Source of the DNA: Planctomycetota bacterium
GTDB taxonomy: Bacteria; Planctomycetota; Planctomycetia; Isosphaerales; Isosphaeraceae
Reading direction: 5' to 3'
Assembly (NCBI GenBank): GCA_021778575.1
Contig: JAJYCH010000037.1
Location: forward strand, 1-14,338
Length of the DNA: 14,338 nucleotides
Part shown: in pieces, positions 13,154 to 14,338 of the stretch
Layout: each line of letters begins with the position of its first letter
Position numbering within the stretch: the first letter of the stretch is position 1
The notes under the pieces: generated by a model
What the model saw: the letters and a program-made list of their open reading frames with translations, nothing else
Told to the model about the DNA's origin: nothing
Database searches by the model: none
Program-made: the position numbers and the translations under genes

Positions 13154-14338
13154 CGGCTATCGTCCCCACATCACCGGCCCCGAGCGTCACCAGCACGTCG
13201 CCGGGTTCGAGATGCCGGTCCAACTCTCGGATCACCTCTTCCAGGTCCGCGGCCCTGGTGGCCACGGTGCCCGATTCGACCAACGCTTGTTCCAGAGATC
13301 GGGCAATCGAGCCCGCCGAAGGGCCTTCCTCGTCGATGATCCAGACCCGATCCGCCTCGACGAATTCCGCCGGCATCGGCCAGGAACCGCTCGAATCCCG
13401 CGCCGGACGGTAGGCGGCATGAAGTTTCCGGCGTCCGAAAACCTCGCGAGCCACCGTCAGCGCCTCTCCGACCGCGAGCGGCCCCAGTGCCTCGTCATCC
13501 ACCAGGGTAACACCTCGGTAGCTTCCGCGTGACTCGAATCCTCGAGAAACTCCGCCAAACTCTTCCAGACCTTCCTTGATCGCCCGGCTGGTCAGGTCAA
13601 CCCGACCGCAAACGGCCACCGCCGCCAGGGCTCCCAGGACATGATGCCGACCCGGAACCTGAAGCCGGACCTCCAGCGCGAAGCGGCCCCGATGAAACGC
13701 CCGGAACCGGTAGCGGCCCCGATCCTCGCGAAGGTCCGCCCCCCACCACTCATGCCCGGGCGCGAGCGAGAACCGCTCGACCTCGGCCAGCGTCGATGGA
13801 GGAGGCACGAAGACTTCCCCCTCGTCGGCAAACCCGAGCACGTAACCCCCGGGAGGAGCCGCCTCGACCCAGCGTCTGAGGATCGTTGACCGATCCTGGC
13901 CCGGTGAATCGTCGTGAATCAGGACGATCTCGGCCCCCGGCAGGTCGGCTCCGATCGGTGGGTCGCCCGCCTCGACGATGACGTGCGGACCCAGCCCGAG
14001 ACGGCCACTTCCGCCAAGTTGCGGCAGCCCGGTTCCCAGGATGATCGTCGGGTCGAGCCCCGCATGGGTCAAGGTCCAGCCGACCATGGCCGCCGCCAGA
14101 CCGGCTCGCCGACCTCCGGCCGCCGCCACGCCCAATCCTCGGCTGAGCAGTCGCGCCAGCATCTCGGGACAGGAAGTCTGCTCGATCCCCGATCGAGCCG
14201 CCGTGAGCCGATCCGGATGTTCGCGAGGCGTGTCGCTGCTGTAAACGAGCAACCGGGCCGATCGCGGGACCGATCGAGGCGAGTGACCTGCGTGGACCCT
14301 CACCCCGAGTCGGCGAAGCCGCTCGGTGTTCGGGCTCG
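13113..14338 (-). CDS. MurC-like Mur ligase lacking catalytic motifs, 5' end outside window
   Basis: The frame is open from the window edge (visible residues begin SPNTERLRRLG) to the TGA at 13113-13115; about 35 N-terminal residues are missing by family comparison. MurC landmarks can be followed: GVRVHAGHSP, LLVYSSDTPREHPDRLTAA (canonical VVSSAI..NPE..AA), GLDPTIILG (canonical GLDPTxxxGG), VPGRHHVLGALAAVAV (canonical GxHNVxNALAAxAV) and a C-terminal LGAGDVGTIADAFL. Yet the ATP loop GTHGKTTT reads AAGGRRAG (14100-14129), with no Lys-Thr. EADESD reads VEAGDP (near 13965-13980), and DDYxHHP reads DDEALGP. MurC normally adds L-Ala to UDP-MurNAc; this version should not bind ATP in the usual way. 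The length is normal, with no stop or frameshift, so it is probably a maintained pseudo-enzyme rather than a dying gene. murB overlaps its end. Confidence 0.85.
   Translation of the reverse strand, partial: SPNTERLRRLGVRVHAGHSPRSVPRSARLLVYSSDTPREHPDRLTAARSGIEQTSCPEMLARLLSRGLGVAAAGGRRAGLAAAMVGWTLTHAGLDPTIILGTGLPQLGGSGRLGLGPHVIVEAGDPPIGADLPGAEIVLIHDDSPGQDRSTILRRWVEAAPPGGYVLGFADEGEVFVPPPSTLAEVERFSLAPGHEWWGADLREDRGRYRFRAFHRGRFALEVRLQVPGRHHVLGALAAVAVCGRVDLTSRAIKEGLEEFGGVSRGFESRGSYRGVTLVDDEALGPLAVGEALTVAREVFGRRKLHAAYRPARDSSGSWPMPAEFVEADRVWIIDEEGPSAGSIARSLEQALVESGTVATRAADLEEVIRELDRHLEPGDVLVTLGAGDVGTIADAFLRRLSSDRHA

Noticed and set aside
12302..13339. 345-codon plus-strand frame opposite murB and the end of the murC-like gene
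   Set aside because: Antisense to recognised Mur genes and without motifs of its own.

Overview
The window is GC-rich DNA. Its gene content points to a planctomycete, probably the Isosphaeraceae/Gemmataceae side of the phylum, although this is inferred from protein character and not from a marker gene. Supporting signs are several TTG/GTG starts, large lipoprotein and hypothetical proteins of planctomycete flavour, a division/wall cluster without ftsZ, and paired-palindrome intergenic repeats.

Layout. Positions 1-2052 (+) hold a three-gene run: the 3' part of a PIG-L/LmbE-type deacetylase, a NagB-type glucosamine-6-phosphate deaminase and an SGNH/GDSL-type protein, consistent with amino-sugar handling. 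Positions 2076-4466 (-) hold leuA (2-isopropylmalate synthase), followed with almost no spacing by two small unrecognised genes of visibly lower GC. The leuA leader contains a strong intrinsic-terminator-like hairpin ahead of the gene, so attenuation is likely. Positions 4978-6771 (+) encode a lipoprotein with a transglutaminase-like fold that has lost its catalytic residues, plus TPR-like repeats. Positions 6884-7636 (+) and 7661-8437 (-) are convergent unrecognised genes; the second looks tail-anchored in a membrane. Positions 8438-8847 have no gene but carry a MITE-like inverted-repeat element of about 257 bp.

Positions 8848-14338 (-) read, in transcription order, murC-like (5' end outside the window), murB, ftsQ-like and a short secA paralogue. 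This resembles the murC-murB-ddl-ftsQ-ftsA-ftsZ part of a dcw cluster with ddl, ftsA and ftsZ missing. A REPIN-like repeat fills the murB-ftsQ gap.

Most striking is the murC-like gene. It is intact in frame and has the MurC scaffold from start to end, but the P-loop and the central and C-terminal signature motifs are gone, so it looks like a pseudo-ligase. MurB beside it has Gln where the family's catalytic Glu is expected. Three other proteins (lipoprotein, SGNH protein, SecA) also depart from their families at key residues or domains. No tRNA, rRNA, CRISPR array or transposase gene is visible.
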